From Rhodobacteraceae bacterium WFHF2C18 (GTDB taxonomy: Bacteria > Pseudomonadota > Alphaproteobacteria > Rhodobacterales > Rhodobacteraceae), in NCBI GenBank assembly GCA_002166865.1, contig NHTQ01000008.1, forward strand, positions 1 to 49,016: a DNA stretch of 49,016 nt, written 5' to 3'. Made by a program: the position numbers and the translations under genes. Below the pieces are notes generated by a model. It was not told the origin of the DNA. It ran no database searches and saw only the letters and a list, made by a program, of their open reading frames with translations. Of this stretch, positions 23,700 to 33,995 are shown in pieces (the stretch's first letter is position 1; each line of letters begins with the position of its first letter).

Positions 23700-24704
23700 A
23701 TGACTTGGCGTCTTGCAATGGAACTGACAACCGCCGTGGTCGTGGCGGCGGGTTTCTCTGTATCGACTATCGATGACGCGGCGGCAAAGGATTTCTGCCC
23801 CGCCCGCATCGTCAGCCCGTCCCAGAGCGCGACCACCTCGACAACGCCGACCATTCAGGCGGAACCCGCCTCTGGCGATTGCGATCCGAACGTGAAATGG
23901 CTGTCACTCGCTATTTACCATGCCGACAGCAATAACCGCATCTACGAGTGGAACGATGTCCGCGGCAAGGGGCTGCTGACCGGCCGGGCCTATACCAGCG
24001 GCATGCTCCTGATCGACCACACGGTGCCCGCGGGCGAATTGAGCCCGGGGGAGGACTATCGGCTGGTCGTCGATTTTCCCGACAAGCGGTTCAGGTTTCC
24101 CGCGCGGTTCGATCCGTCACGGATCGGCCCGGACGATCAGGTACGCTTCGCCACCCGCGGGGGCGGCAGCGGCACAAACCGGAACCAGGCGCTTCGCCGC
24201 GGGGATTCGAGCGGCAGCGTCACGCTGGAGCCTGGCACCGACAGGCCCGGGGCGGATTATGTGAACTTCGATATCGGCAGGGACGATCCCCTGATTTGCG
24301 CGTCAGCCTGTGCCTATGACAGAAATTGCATGGCCTGGACTTTCGCGCCTGCCGGCCATTGGCAGGGGGCGAACGCCCAGTGCTGGCTGAAAAACACGAT
24401 CCCGAAACGGACCGAGGCGCGGGATCTCGTCTCGGGTGTGCGCTGGCGTGACTACGTTTCCGGCGATGTCGGCTTCACACGCGAAGACAATTTTAACCGG
24501 CCCGGCTCGGATATCCGCAGCGCGACCCTTGATCGCGCCGATCCCGCCGCCTGTGCCCAGATGTGCGCCGACACGGTCGCGTGCAAGGCCTATACCTACG
24601 TCCCTGCGGGGCGGCAGGGCCCCGACCCCCGGTGCTGGCTCAAGGATGCGGTCCCCGCGCGCAGCCGGAATGCGGGACTTACCTCTGGCGTGAAGCTGGA
24701 CTGA
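23700..24704 (+). CDS. Secreted protein with two PAN/Apple-type domains
   Basis: The 334-residue protein begins with a hydrophobic export signal (about 1-30, ending near DDAAA). An N-terminal region at about 33-155 looks beta-rich and resembles an Ig-like or carbohydrate-associated module. Two PAN/Apple-like modules follow at about 180-250 and 258-334. Each has a cysteine pattern C-x3-C-x5-C plus a W/CWLK core (CASACAYDRNCMAWTF and CAQMCADTVACKAYTY; QCWLKNTIPKR and RCWLKDAVPAR). PAN domains bind proteins or sugars. Codon use is like the neighbours. AGGAGG precedes ATG 23700. The role is unknown; a periplasmic or extracellular binding protein is likely. Confidence 0.8.
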   Translation: MTWRLAMELTTAVVVAAGFSVSTIDDAAAKDFCPARIVSPSQSATTSTTPTIQAEPASGDCDPNVKWLSLAIYHADSNNRIYEWNDVRGKGLLTGRAYTSGMLLIDHTVPAGELSPGEDYRLVVDFPDKRFRFPARFDPSRIGPDDQVRFATRGGGSGTNRNQALRRGDSSGSVTLEPGTDRPGADYVNFDIGRDDPLICASACAYDRNCMAWTFAPAGHWQGANAQCWLKNTIPKRTEARDLVSGVRWRDYVSGDVGFTREDNFNRPGSDIRSATLDRADPAACAQMCADTVACKAYTYVPAGRQGPDPRCWLKDAVPARSRNAGLTSGVKLD

Positions 24705-24759
24705 GGCCCGTCCCGGCGGCATCATCCCGCCGCCGGGGCTCCCCGAAGTAGTCGGGTGT

Positions 24760-26448
24760 TCAGCCTAGCAGCCGCCGGGCGATCACCTGTGCCTGGATCT
24801 CGGCGGCGCCCTCGAAGATGTTGAGGATGCGCGCGTCGCAGAGCACCCGGCTGATCGCGTATTCCAGCGCGAAACCGTTGCCGCCGTGGATCTGCAGGGC
24901 GTTGTCGGCGGCCGCCCAGGCCACGCGCGCACCCAGAAGCTTGGCCATGCCGGCCTCGAGATCGCAACGGTGGCCGTTGTCCTTTTCCCATGCGCTGAAA
25001 TAGGTCAGCTGCCGGGCCACCATGATTTCCACCGCCATCATGGCGAGCTTGTCGGAAACCCGCGGGAAAGCGATCAGCGGCTTTCCGAACTGCTTGCGGT
25101 CCTGTGCATACTGCATGCCTTCGTCCAGCGCCGACTGGGCCACCCCGATGGCGCGCGCCGCTGTCTGGATGCGGGCGCTTTCGAAGGTCTCCATGAGCTG
25201 CTTGAAACCCTTGCCTTCTTCGCCGCCGAGCAGGTTGTCACCCCGCACCCGGAACCCGTCGAAGCCCAGTTCGTATTCCTTCATGCCCCGGTAGCCCAGC
25301 ACCTCGATCTCGCCGCCGCTGATGCCGTCGTCGGGGAAGGGGGCCTCGTCAGTGCCCGGCGTCTTTTCGGCCAGGAACATCGACAGGCCACGGTGATCGG
25401 TGCTGTCGGGATCGGTGCGTGCCAGCAGCGTCATGACATGCGTGCGCGCGGCGTGGGTGATCCAGGTCTTGTTGCCGGTAATGCGGTAGTCGCCGGTCTC
25501 GTCGCGGGTCGCGCGGGTGCGCAGGCTGCCCAGGTCCGACCCGGTGTTCGGTTCGGTGAAGACGGCCGTGGGCAGGATCTCGCCCGAGGCGAGCCCCGGC
25601 AGCCACCGTTCCTTCTGATCGTCGGTGCCGCCGGCCAGGATCAGTTCGGCTGCGATCTCGGACCGGGTGCCCAGGCTGCCGACGCCGATATAGCCTCGGC
25701 TCAACTCCTCCGAGACGACGCACATCGAGGCCTTGGAAAGGCCGAAGCCGCCGTGTTCCTCGGGGATGGTCAGGCCGAAGACACCCATTTCGGCCAGTTC
25801 CTCGATCACCTGCATCGGGATCAGCTCGTCCTTGAGGTGCCAGTCATGGGCGTAGGGCGCCACCTTTTCCAGGGCGAAGCGGCGGAACTGTTCGCGGATC
25901 ATCTCCAGCTCTTCCTCGAGCCCGGCGTTGCCCACGGTGATCTCGGCTTTGCGTTCCTGCATCAGTTCAACCAGTCGCGTGCGTGCCGCCTGGGTGTTGC
26001 CGCTGCGGGTCAGGGTCGCGATGGCGGGCGCGTCGAGCGCCGCCATGTCCGCGGGCGACAGGCCCAGATCGGGCAGGCGGACGATCTCGGTCTGGTTCAT
26101 CTGAATACCGCCGGCGATCTGGGCCAGGTACTCGCCGAAGGCGATCTGATGGATGAGTTGCTCCACCTCGCCGAATTTTCCCTGCTCGTTCAGGCGCATG
26201 GCCCAGTTCTGCATCTGGCGCAGGGACTCGACGTAGGTCGCCAGCCACGCAAGGCCGTGGGCGGCGGTCTGGTTGGCCTCGCCGGCGCGGCCGGAGACGC
26301 GCCCGTCGCTCACGACTTTTTCACGGAGCTTCTCGCGGGCCTTGTCCAGGATCGTCTCGGCCGGCGTGACCGCCGCTCCGGTCAGCGCCAGCAGGTCATC
26401 GAGAATGATCGCGTCGTCCATTGCAGCGTTCTGTCCGTCGTGCGCCAT
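24760..26448 (-). CDS. mcd: (2S)-methylsuccinyl-CoA dehydrogenase of the ethylmalonyl-CoA pathway
   Basis: This 562-residue flavoprotein has the acyl-CoA dehydrogenase fold at about 175-562 (FTEPNTGSDLGSLRTRA, GNKTWITHAARTHVM, RGMKEYELGFDGF, NALQIHGGNGFALEY). An extra N-terminal domain of about 170 residues is characteristic of Mcd and makes it much longer than ordinary acyl-CoA dehydrogenases (about 380-400). Mcd oxidises (2S)-methylsuccinyl-CoA to mesaconyl-CoA, passing electrons to ETF, during acetyl-CoA assimilation without isocitrate lyase. etfA/etfB lie at 41936-43620. It is divergent from the TauE-type gene across 146 bp. AAGGGG precedes ATG 26448. Confidence 0.9.
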   Translation of the reverse strand: MAHDGQNAAMDDAIILDDLLALTGAAVTPAETILDKAREKLREKVVSDGRVSGRAGEANQTAAHGLAWLATYVESLRQMQNWAMRLNEQGKFGEVEQLIHQIAFGEYLAQIAGGIQMNQTEIVRLPDLGLSPADMAALDAPAIATLTRSGNTQAARTRLVELMQERKAEITVGNAGLEEELEMIREQFRRFALEKVAPYAHDWHLKDELIPMQVIEELAEMGVFGLTIPEEHGGFGLSKASMCVVSEELSRGYIGVGSLGTRSEIAAELILAGGTDDQKERWLPGLASGEILPTAVFTEPNTGSDLGSLRTRATRDETGDYRITGNKTWITHAARTHVMTLLARTDPDSTDHRGLSMFLAEKTPGTDEAPFPDDGISGGEIEVLGYRGMKEYELGFDGFRVRGDNLLGGEEGKGFKQLMETFESARIQTAARAIGVAQSALDEGMQYAQDRKQFGKPLIAFPRVSDKLAMMAVEIMVARQLTYFSAWEKDNGHRCDLEAGMAKLLGARVAWAAADNALQIHGGNGFALEYAISRVLCDARILNIFEGAAEIQAQVIARRLLG

Positions 26449-26594
26449 GAATCATATCCCCTTTTCGCGTCGCCTCTTCCTAACCATTTCGCAGGTGCAG
26501 CGCAACTATGCTGCCTGTATGCCCGGAGAATTATTCAAAAATTGCGCCTGAAAATTTCCGGGTGCGGCGCCGCCGCGAAGTGTTAAGAGCAGGC

Positions 26595-27368
26595 ATGGAC
26601 TTTCTTACCCTGCCGGGCGGACCCGGCGTCATGATTGCCATCGTTTCAATTGCGGCGCTGGCCGGCCTGGTCAAGGGCATGGTCGGTTTCGCCATGCCGA
26701 TGATCCTGATCTCGGGCCTTGGGTCGGTCATGGCCCCGGAGCTGGCCCTGGCGGGGCTGATCGTGCCCACGGTGGCGACGAACGGCTGGCAGGCGTTGCG
26801 GCAGGGGCCGGCCGCGGCCTGGAATTCCGTGAAGAAATTCAAGGTCTTCCTGCTGGCGGGCCTGCTGCTTCTGCTGGCCTCGGCGCAGCTGGTCCGGATC
26901 CTGCCGCAGGGGGTGATGCTGCTCTTGATCGGGGTGCCGATCGCCCTTTTCGCGCTGTCCTCGCTGCGGGGGCGACCCTTGCGGCTGCCGCCACGGCCCG
27001 GGCCGCGGGTGGAGGCCATGATCGGCGCGGTGGCCGGATTTTTCGGCGGTATTTCAGGCGTTTGGGGGCCGCCGACCGTGGCGATGCTGACCGCGCAGGG
27101 AACCGAGAAGACCGAGCAGATCCGCATCCAGGGCGTGATCTACGGATTGGGGGCCGTCGCGCTTTTCGGGGCACATGTTGCGTCAGGTGTCTTGAACCGG
27201 GACACTTTGCCGCTGTCGCTGCTGCTTACCGTGCCGGCGGTGCTGGGCATGTGGGCGGGTCTGCGCGTTCATGACCGGATCGAGCAGAGGGCCTTTCGCA
27301 AGCTGACGCTTGCGGTCTTGCTTTTGGCGGGGCTGAACCTGATCCGGCGCGGCATCCTGACGCTGTGA
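26595..27368 (+). CDS. TauE/SafE-family sulfite exporter-like permease
   Basis: The 257-residue membrane protein has seven or eight helices and two related halves, each opening with the family motif: GLVKGMVGFAMPM at about residues 22-34 and GFFGGISGVWGPP at about 147-159. Members export sulfite, sulfoacetate or related organic anions, but the substrate here is not shown. ATG 26595 was chosen because it places the first motif at the usual distance. An earlier in-frame ATG adds a charged, unhelpful stretch. The gene is divergent from mcd and convergent with pckA. Confidence 0.85.
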   Translation: MDFLTLPGGPGVMIAIVSIAALAGLVKGMVGFAMPMILISGLGSVMAPELALAGLIVPTVATNGWQALRQGPAAAWNSVKKFKVFLLAGLLLLLASAQLVRILPQGVMLLLIGVPIALFALSSLRGRPLRLPPRPGPRVEAMIGAVAGFFGGISGVWGPPTVAMLTAQGTEKTEQIRIQGVIYGLGAVALFGAHVASGVLNRDTLPLSLLLTVPAVLGMWAGLRVHDRIEQRAFRKLTLAVLLLAGLNLIRRGILTL

Positions 27369-27382
27369 CCACCCGGTGCGGT

Positions 27383-27421
27383 CCCGTACGGGCGGTACGG
27401 CCCGTACGGGGCAACCGTACG
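27383..27421. repeat. Clustered CGTACG palindromes between tauE-type gene and pckA
   Basis: CCCGTACGGG occurs at 27383-27392 and 27401-27410, with CGGTACGG between them and a further CGTACG at 27416-27421. The pair forms perfect 11-base arms around 6 bases. No T-tract follows on either strand, so this is either a bidirectional hairpin for the convergent genes or a cluster of protein sites. Confidence 0.6.
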
Positions 27422-27482
27422 CCACGGGGCCTTTGCCCGCGCATCGCGTCCTTCACGGCCCGGCGCGTGATCCGGCGCGCGA

Positions 27483-29081
<1,599 letters not shown>

Positions 29082-29229
29082 GTCAGCTTCGCTCCTGTTC
29101 GCGGTATGGCCGCCGGCCGGGGCGGCAAATTCCATCGGCGCGCCGGGCGCCGGCGGGGCGCGGCCACGGCGCCCGGGTATCAGCCTCTTAACATGACGTT
29201 TCGGAAAAAGAACAGCACGCTTTCGCGGA

Positions 29230-29262
29230 GTTAGCGCAACCAGCCCGGCGTTAGCGCAACCA
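29230..29262. promoter_or_regulatory. 13-bp direct repeat, probable regulator site for pckA and/or chvI
   Basis: GTTAGCGCAACCA occurs at 29230-29242 and again at 29250-29262, spaced exactly 20 bp (two helical turns). It resembles the LacI-type palindrome GTTAGCGCTAAC with an altered right arm. It lies about 150-180 bp upstream of the pckA start. Rhizobial pckA is controlled by the LacI-family PckR, so a similar protein could act here; this is inference. Confidence 0.55.
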
Positions 29263-29380
29263 AGTTTCCGGTCGCGAACATATTCCGCTGAAGCGATGCG
29301 AGAGATGCGGCAATTCAGCCGCAGCTAACCAATTTCTGACGAAATTCGGGCCAGAGACCGACGTGATTCGCCGTTTTGGA

Positions 29381-29410
29381 TTGATTGTAAAGGCCAATTT
29401 GGCGCATAGT
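29381..29410 (+). promoter_or_regulatory. Putative chvI promoter
   Basis: TTGATT (29381-29386), an 18-base spacer and CATAGT (29405-29410) lie 47 bases before ATG 29457. The -10 equals that of the promoter at 18294. Confidence 0.4.
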
Positions 29411-29456
29411 GCCTGGAAAAATCAGGCAGAACGAGAGCAGCACAAGGACACTCCCC

Positions 29457-30158
29457 ATGTCGAGAATTGCCCTGGTTGACGACGACCGGAACATCCTCAC
29501 CTCGGTTTCCATGACGCTGGAGGCCGAAGGCTTCGAGGTGGATACCTACAATGACGGCCAGCAGGCCTATGACGCCTTCAGCAAGAAACTGCCGGACATG
29601 GCCGTGCTGGATATCAAGATGCCGCGGATGGACGGCATGGACCTGTTGCAGCGCGTGCGGCAGAAAAGCGCGATGCCGGTGATCTTCCTGACGTCCAAGG
29701 ACGACGAGATCGACGAGGTCCTGGGCCTGCGGATGGGCGCCGACGACTACGTCAAGAAGCCCTTCAGCCAGCGCCTGCTGGTGGAGCGGATCCGCGCCCT
29801 CCTGCGCCGCCAGGAAGCCGTGGCCGGCGATGTGGTGGGCGACACCGAGGACACGAAGGTGATCGAGCGCGGGCAGCTGCGCATGGACCCGCTGCGCCAC
29901 GCGGTCAGCTGGAAGGGGCAGGACGTATCGCTGACGGTGACGGAATTCCTGCTGCTGCAGGCGCTGGCCCAGAGGCCCGGTTTCGTCAAGAGCCGCGACC
30001 AGTTGATGGACGTGGCCTATGACGATCAGGTCTACGTGGACGACCGCACCATCGACAGCCACATCAAGCGCCTTCGCAAGAAGCTGCGCATGGTCGATCC
30101 GGAGTTCTCGGCGATCGAGACGCTTTACGGCATCGGCTATCGATACAACGAAGAGTAA
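29457..30158 (+). CDS. chvI: Response regulator ChvI (OmpR family)
   Basis: The 233-residue protein has a receiver domain at 1-120 with the acidic pocket DDD at 8-10, the phospho-acceptor Asp52 in VLDIKMP and lysine in KKPF. A winged-helix DNA-binding domain follows at about 135-230 ([17 protein letters not shown]). The sequence is that of ChvI/ExoR-pathway regulators conserved in alphaproteobacteria next to pckA, which control envelope and acid-stress genes with ChvG. An upstream GTG/ATG extension was rejected. It overlaps the chvG start in TAATG. Confidence 0.93.
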   Translation: MSRIALVDDDRNILTSVSMTLEAEGFEVDTYNDGQQAYDAFSKKLPDMAVLDIKMPRMDGMDLLQRVRQKSAMPVIFLTSKDDEIDEVLGLRMGADDYVKKPFSQRLLVERIRALLRRQEAVAGDVVGDTEDTKVIERGQLRMDPLRHAVSWKGQDVSLTVTEFLLLQALAQRPGFVKSRDQLMDVAYDDQVYVDDRTIDSHIKRLRKKLRMVDPEFSAIETLYGIGYRYNEE

Positions 30159-31891
30159 TGGCGCTGGCCGAAGGAGCTGACGTGCGCGACATGGGCCCCG
30201 CCCGGCAGGACCAGGATCGCACCGGCGCGCGCGACGATGACGACGTCGTTCTGGGCGATGATTTCGTCGTGCCCGACGACGTGGTCGAGCAGGAGCTGCG
30301 GGCCCGGCGCGAGGGGCGCGGCTTCCTGGCGCTGCGCAAGTCGTCGCTGACGCGCAAGATCGTCACCTTCAACCTGATCGCGCTCAACATCCTGGCGGCC
30401 GGCATCCTTTACCTGAACTCGTCGCGCGACAACCTGGCGCTGCAGCGCGTCGACCGGCTGGCCAGCGAGGCGGAGCTGATCGCCGATGTCTTCGAGGCGC
30501 AGCTGCCCGCCGGCGCGCCCGCGAACCTCACGACGGGGGACGGGATCGACGTGGCGGAGACCCTGGCGGGGCTGGACCTGCCGGCGGGTCTGCAGGTTCT
30601 GGTCTTTGATCCCACCGGCGCCGTGGCCGGGCAGACCAAGGGCCCGCCACCGCCCGCTCCCGAGCCGGAAACGACCTGGATCTCGGACGCGCTGATCTGG
30701 TTCTGGGGTGTTCTGTCGGCCCCCTTCGACCCGGCCACCGAGGAAGCCCCGCCGCCACCGCTGCGCGAGCAGGTGCGCGAAATGGTGGCGCCCACGCTCA
30801 GCGAGGGCCGGCAGGTTGCCACGGATGCCCGGAGCGAGGGCTCGCTGTTCTCGGTGACCACCCCCATCCTGCACGAGGGTCGCCCCGTCGGTGTGGCGGC
30901 CGTGGCCAGCCCCGGCGCCGAGGTCGACCGGCTGGTGCGCGCCGAACGCGAGCGCGTGCTGCAGATGTTCGTGATCGCCACGCTGGTTTCCATCGGGCTG
31001 AGTCTGATCCTGGCCTCGACCATCGCCAACCCGCTGGCCGACCTGGCCGCTGCCGCGGAACTGGGCGGCGACCGGGACGGGGGCGGCCGGTCCGGCGGGC
31101 GAATCCGCATTCCCGACCTGACGGCACGGCCCGACGAGATCGGCCGGCTCTCGGGGGCCCTGCGCGGCATGGTCGCCGCGCTATACCAGCGCATCGACAG
31201 CAACGAGCAGTTCGCCGCGGACGTCGCCCACGAGATCAAGAATCCCCTGGCCAGCCTGCGCTCGGCCGTGGGCACGATGCGCGTGGCCAAGCGCGAGGAC
31301 CAGCGCGAGAAGCTGCTGGAGGTGGTCGAGCATGACGTGCGCCGGCTGGACCGGCTGGTCAGCGACATCTCGAACGCGTCGCGGCTGGACAGCGAACTGG
31401 TCAAGGAGGAACAGGCAGCCTTCGACCTGATCACGATGCTGGGCAACCTGAGCCAGTACCTTGGGGATGAGGCCGAGGCGAAGGGCATCGAGTTCATCAC
31501 CGACTTCCCGGACCAGCCCGTTGTCATGACCGGGCTGGAGGGGCGCCTGGCGCAGGTTTTCGTCAACCTCATCACCAATGCCATCAGTTTCTGCGAGGAA
31601 GGCGATGCCATCCGCATCTGGGCGCGGTTGCGCGAGAACCGCGTGCTGGTGGTGGTCGAGGACACGGGCCCCGGCATTCCCGAAGAGGCGCTGACCAAGA
31701 TCTTCCAGCGGTTCTATTCGCAGCGCGACGAGGGCGATTTCGGCAACAACTCGGGCCTCGGGCTGGCGATTTCCAAGCAGATCGTGGAGGCCCACGACGG
31801 CGTGATCTGGGCCGAGAACATCCGCCCCACGGACGCCGACGCGGCCTCGGAGCCGTTGGGCGCGCGGTTCGTCGTGGGCTTGCCGGTCTGA
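30158..31891 (+). CDS. chvG: Sensor histidine kinase ChvG
   Basis: The 577-residue kinase has an acidic cytoplasmic N-terminus (about 1-60), a membrane helix at about 65-88, and a periplasmic sensor domain to about 265 with Pro-rich stretches. A second helix covers about 268-290, followed by HAMP (about 290-345) and the HisKA H-box DVAHEIKNPLASL with His358. The ATPase domain has N, G1 (DTGPGIPEEAL) and G2 (GLGLAISKQIV) boxes. It phosphorylates ChvI. In rhizobia the sensor domain is held in check by periplasmic ExoR; no exoR is seen in this window. Translation is coupled to chvI. Confidence 0.92.
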   Translation: MALAEGADVRDMGPARQDQDRTGARDDDDVVLGDDFVVPDDVVEQELRARREGRGFLALRKSSLTRKIVTFNLIALNILAAGILYLNSSRDNLALQRVDRLASEAELIADVFEAQLPAGAPANLTTGDGIDVAETLAGLDLPAGLQVLVFDPTGAVAGQTKGPPPPAPEPETTWISDALIWFWGVLSAPFDPATEEAPPPPLREQVREMVAPTLSEGRQVATDARSEGSLFSVTTPILHEGRPVGVAAVASPGAEVDRLVRAERERVLQMFVIATLVSIGLSLILASTIANPLADLAAAAELGGDRDGGGRSGGRIRIPDLTARPDEIGRLSGALRGMVAALYQRIDSNEQFAADVAHEIKNPLASLRSAVGTMRVAKREDQREKLLEVVEHDVRRLDRLVSDISNASRLDSELVKEEQAAFDLITMLGNLSQYLGDEAEAKGIEFITDFPDQPVVMTGLEGRLAQVFVNLITNAISFCEEGDAIRIWARLRENRVLVVVEDTGPGIPEEALTKIFQRFYSQRDEGDFGNNSGLGLAISKQIVEAHDGVIWAENIRPTDADAASEPLGARFVVGLPV

Positions 31892-31895
31892 CGCC

Positions 31896-32342
31896 GTGCC
31901 CGCGGCGCGCGGCCCCCATCCCGGCCCGGCCGTCACCCTGCATGCCTGCTGCGTTGCGCGGGGCGGGCGCGGGGTGCTGATCCGCGGTGCGGCCGGCCGG
32001 GGAAAATCGGCCCTGGCGCTGCAACTGATCGGACTGGGGGCGGGACTGGTGGCCGATGATCGCACCCGGCTGTGGCGCGCGGGCCCGCGGCTTATGGCCG
32101 ACGTGCCCGCCCCGATCCGCGGCCGGATCGAGGCGCGCGGCGTGGGGATCCTGGCCGCGCCGGCCGTCGGCCCCGCCGAGGTGGCGCTTGTCGTGGACAT
32201 GGACACCGAGGAGACCGAGCGCCTGCCGCCCCGGCGCAGCACCCGCCTGCTGGACCTGGAGCGCCCGCTGCTACGAAAAAGCCCGTCGCCCCATTTCCCC
32301 GCGGCGATCCTGCTATATCTAGAGCACGGACGGATGGAATGA
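31896..32342 (+). CDS. hprK: Short HPr kinase/phosphorylase (HprK)
   Basis: The 148-residue protein covers only the C-terminal catalytic half of Firmicute HprK, the usual form in alphaproteobacteria. The P-loop GAAGRGKS is at residues 31-38. LVADDRTRL and the IEARGVGIL segment are the HprK family signature. It would phosphorylate HPr on serine, here Ser49 of the protein encoded at 33717. Start is GTG 31896, 4 bp after chvG. The stop overlaps rapZ. The link to ChvGI suggests the PTS output feeds envelope or carbon regulation. Confidence 0.88.
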   Translation: MPAARGPHPGPAVTLHACCVARGGRGVLIRGAAGRGKSALALQLIGLGAGLVADDRTRLWRAGPRLMADVPAPIRGRIEARGVGILAAPAVGPAEVALVVDMDTEETERLPPRRSTRLLDLERPLLRKSPSPHFPAAILLYLEHGRME

Positions 32343-33301
32343 TGAGCGAGCGCGCACCCCAGAAATTCGCTGCGAGCGGCACGCCGATGCGCCTGGTGCT
32401 GGTCACCGGGCCCTCGGGCGCAGGCCGGACAACCGCGATTCACGCGCTGGAGGACATCGGCTACGAGGCGATCGACAACCTGCCGCTGACGCTGCTGCCG
32501 CGGCTTCTGTCGGGGCCCGCGCCGGACAAGCCGCTGGTGCTGGGTGTTGATACGCGCAACCGCGACTTCTCGACCGAGGCGCTCGTGGAGGTGATCGACC
32601 GCATGGAGGCCAGCGCGGGCGTGCCGATGCAGGTGCTCTACCTGGACGCGCGGGAGGATGTCCTTCTCCGCCGCTTTTCAGAGACGCGCCGGCGCCATCC
32701 GCTTGCCCCGGCCGAGAGCGCGGAGATGGGCATCGCGCGCGAATTCGACCTGCTGACGCCGGTAAGGGCCCGGGCGGACATGTTGATCGACACCTCCGAG
32801 ATGTCGCCGCACGACCTGCGGGCCGAGCTGGAGCGCTGGTTCGCGCCGGAGGGGCGGGGCCCGCTGGCGTTGTCGGTGCATTCCTTTTCCTACAAGCGGG
32901 GCCTGCCGCGGGGGCTGGACATGGTCCTGGACTGCCGGTTCCTGCGCAATCCCTACTGGGACGCGGCGCTGCGCGATTTCGACGGCCGCGATCCGCGTGT
33001 CGCGGATTACGTGGCCGAGGATCCGCGCTTCGCCCCGTTTCGTGATCGCGTTCTGGACCTGGTGGAGACGCTGCTGCCGGCCTACCAGGCCGAGGGCAAG
33101 GCCTATCTGTCGATCGGCCTTGGGTGTTCCGGCGGCCGGCACCGCAGCGTCGCGATGGCAGAAACTTTGGGCCGGGCCCTTGCGAAGGGCGGCTGGCAGG
33201 TGTCAATTAGACACCGCGAGCTGGAGCGGCGCGGCCTTGCGGACGGCGGGGCCGTGGCTGCGTCGGTGCGTCCGGGGACTCAAGGAGAAGATCGGCGGTG
33301 A
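32339..33301 (+). CDS. rapZ: RNase adapter / nucleotide-binding protein RapZ
   Basis: The 320-residue RapZ has the Walker [10 protein letters not shown] at about residues 24-32, [18 protein letters not shown], and the C-terminal RNA-binding region with [26 protein letters not shown] and [12 protein letters not shown]. In enterobacteria RapZ steers a small RNA to RNase E to set glucosamine-6-phosphate synthase. In alphaproteobacteria it is usually found in this PTS cluster, with less known about its role. ATG 32339 gives an ATGA overlap with hprK; ATG 32342 is the next codon and equally possible. Its stop overlaps the EIIA start (GTGA). Confidence 0.92.
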   Translation: MMSERAPQKFAASGTPMRLVLVTGPSGAGRTTAIHALEDIGYEAIDNLPLTLLPRLLSGPAPDKPLVLGVDTRNRDFSTEALVEVIDRMEASAGVPMQVLYLDAREDVLLRRFSETRRRHPLAPAESAEMGIAREFDLLTPVRARADMLIDTSEMSPHDLRAELERWFAPEGRGPLALSVHSFSYKRGLPRGLDMVLDCRFLRNPYWDAALRDFDGRDPRVADYVAEDPRFAPFRDRVLDLVETLLPAYQAEGKAYLSIGLGCSGGRHRSVAMAETLGRALAKGGWQVSIRHRELERRGLADGGAVAASVRPGTQGEDRR

Positions 33302-33690
33302 TCGGGATCGTGATCGTGGCGCATGGCGGGCTGGCCTGCGAATACCTCAGGGCGATCGAGCATGTCGTGGGCCACCAGCCGGGAATCGAGGCCGTCGCCA
33401 TCGAGGGCGATCACAACCGCGCCCAGAAGCAGGCCGAGATCTGCGCGGCGGCCGACCGGGTGGACACTGGCGGCGGGGTTCTGATCGTCACGGACATCTT
33501 CGGGGGCTCGCCCTCGAACCTGTCGCTCAAGGCGTGCCGGCCGGCCGACCGCCGGATCCTTTACGGGGCGAACCTGCCGATGCTCATCAAGCTGGCGAAA
33601 AGCCGCCACATGGCCGTTCCCGATGCCGCGCGCGCCGCGCTGGATGCCGGGCGGAAGTATATCGACAGCCACAACGTCTCGGCTGACTAG
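33298..33690 (+). CDS. PTS EIIA component, mannose/fructose type
   Basis: The 130-residue protein has the mannose-family EIIA fold with phospho-accepting His9 in IVIVAHGG, and [12 protein letters not shown]. No membrane EIIC/EIID or EIIB gene is beside it, so it probably serves regulation rather than sugar import, as in other alphaproteobacterial PTS clusters. Start is GTG 33298, with AAGGAGAAG upstream, overlapping the rapZ stop. HPr follows after 26 bp. Confidence 0.92.
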   Translation: MIGIVIVAHGGLACEYLRAIEHVVGHQPGIEAVAIEGDHNRAQKQAEICAAADRVDTGGGVLIVTDIFGGSPSNLSLKACRPADRRILYGANLPMLIKLAKSRHMAVPDAARAALDAGRKYIDSHNVSAD

Positions 33691-33716
33691 GCCGGATCGA
33701 CAGTGAAGAAGGTGTC

Positions 33717-33995
33717 ATGTCCGAAGAAATCACCCGGCATTTGAGGATCGTGAACGAGAAGGGGCTGCATGCGCGCGCGGCGGCCAAGATGGTGGAGGTC
33801 GTCGAGGGCTTCGACGCCTCGGCCGAGGTGGCGCACGACGGGCAGGCCGCGGGCGCGGACAGCATCATGGGGCTTTTGATGTTGGCAGCGTCGAAAGGAA
33901 CGACTATTGACGTGCGGACCTCGGGGCCGGACGCCGAGGCGCTGGCCGACGCGGTCGAGGCGCTGGTGGCCAACCGGTTCGGCGAGGAGATGTGA
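33717..33995 (+). CDS. ptsH: Phosphocarrier protein HPr
   Basis: The 92-residue HPr carries His18 in EKGLHARAAAK, the site phosphorylated by EI, and Ser49 in ADSIMGLLML, the site for HprK. It passes phosphate to the EIIA encoded just before. EI is not in this window. Having HprK, EIIA and HPr in one operon downstream of chvIG suggests a self-contained regulatory relay. It ends in a GTGA overlap with the acyltransferase gene. Confidence 0.95.
   Translation: MSEEITRHLRIVNEKGLHARAAAKMVEVVEGFDASAEVAHDGQAAGADSIMGLLMLAASKGTTIDVRTSGPDAEALADAVEALVANRFGEEM

Larger units (their letters stand above)
29082..29456. other. 375-bp regulatory gap between divergent pckA and chvI
   Basis: No gene is visible. 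The pckA side (29082-29230) is very GC-rich up to about 29180. The centre holds two copies of a 13-bp direct repeat. The chvI side is comparatively A/T-rich and contains a plausible promoter at 29381-29410. Confidence 0.6.
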
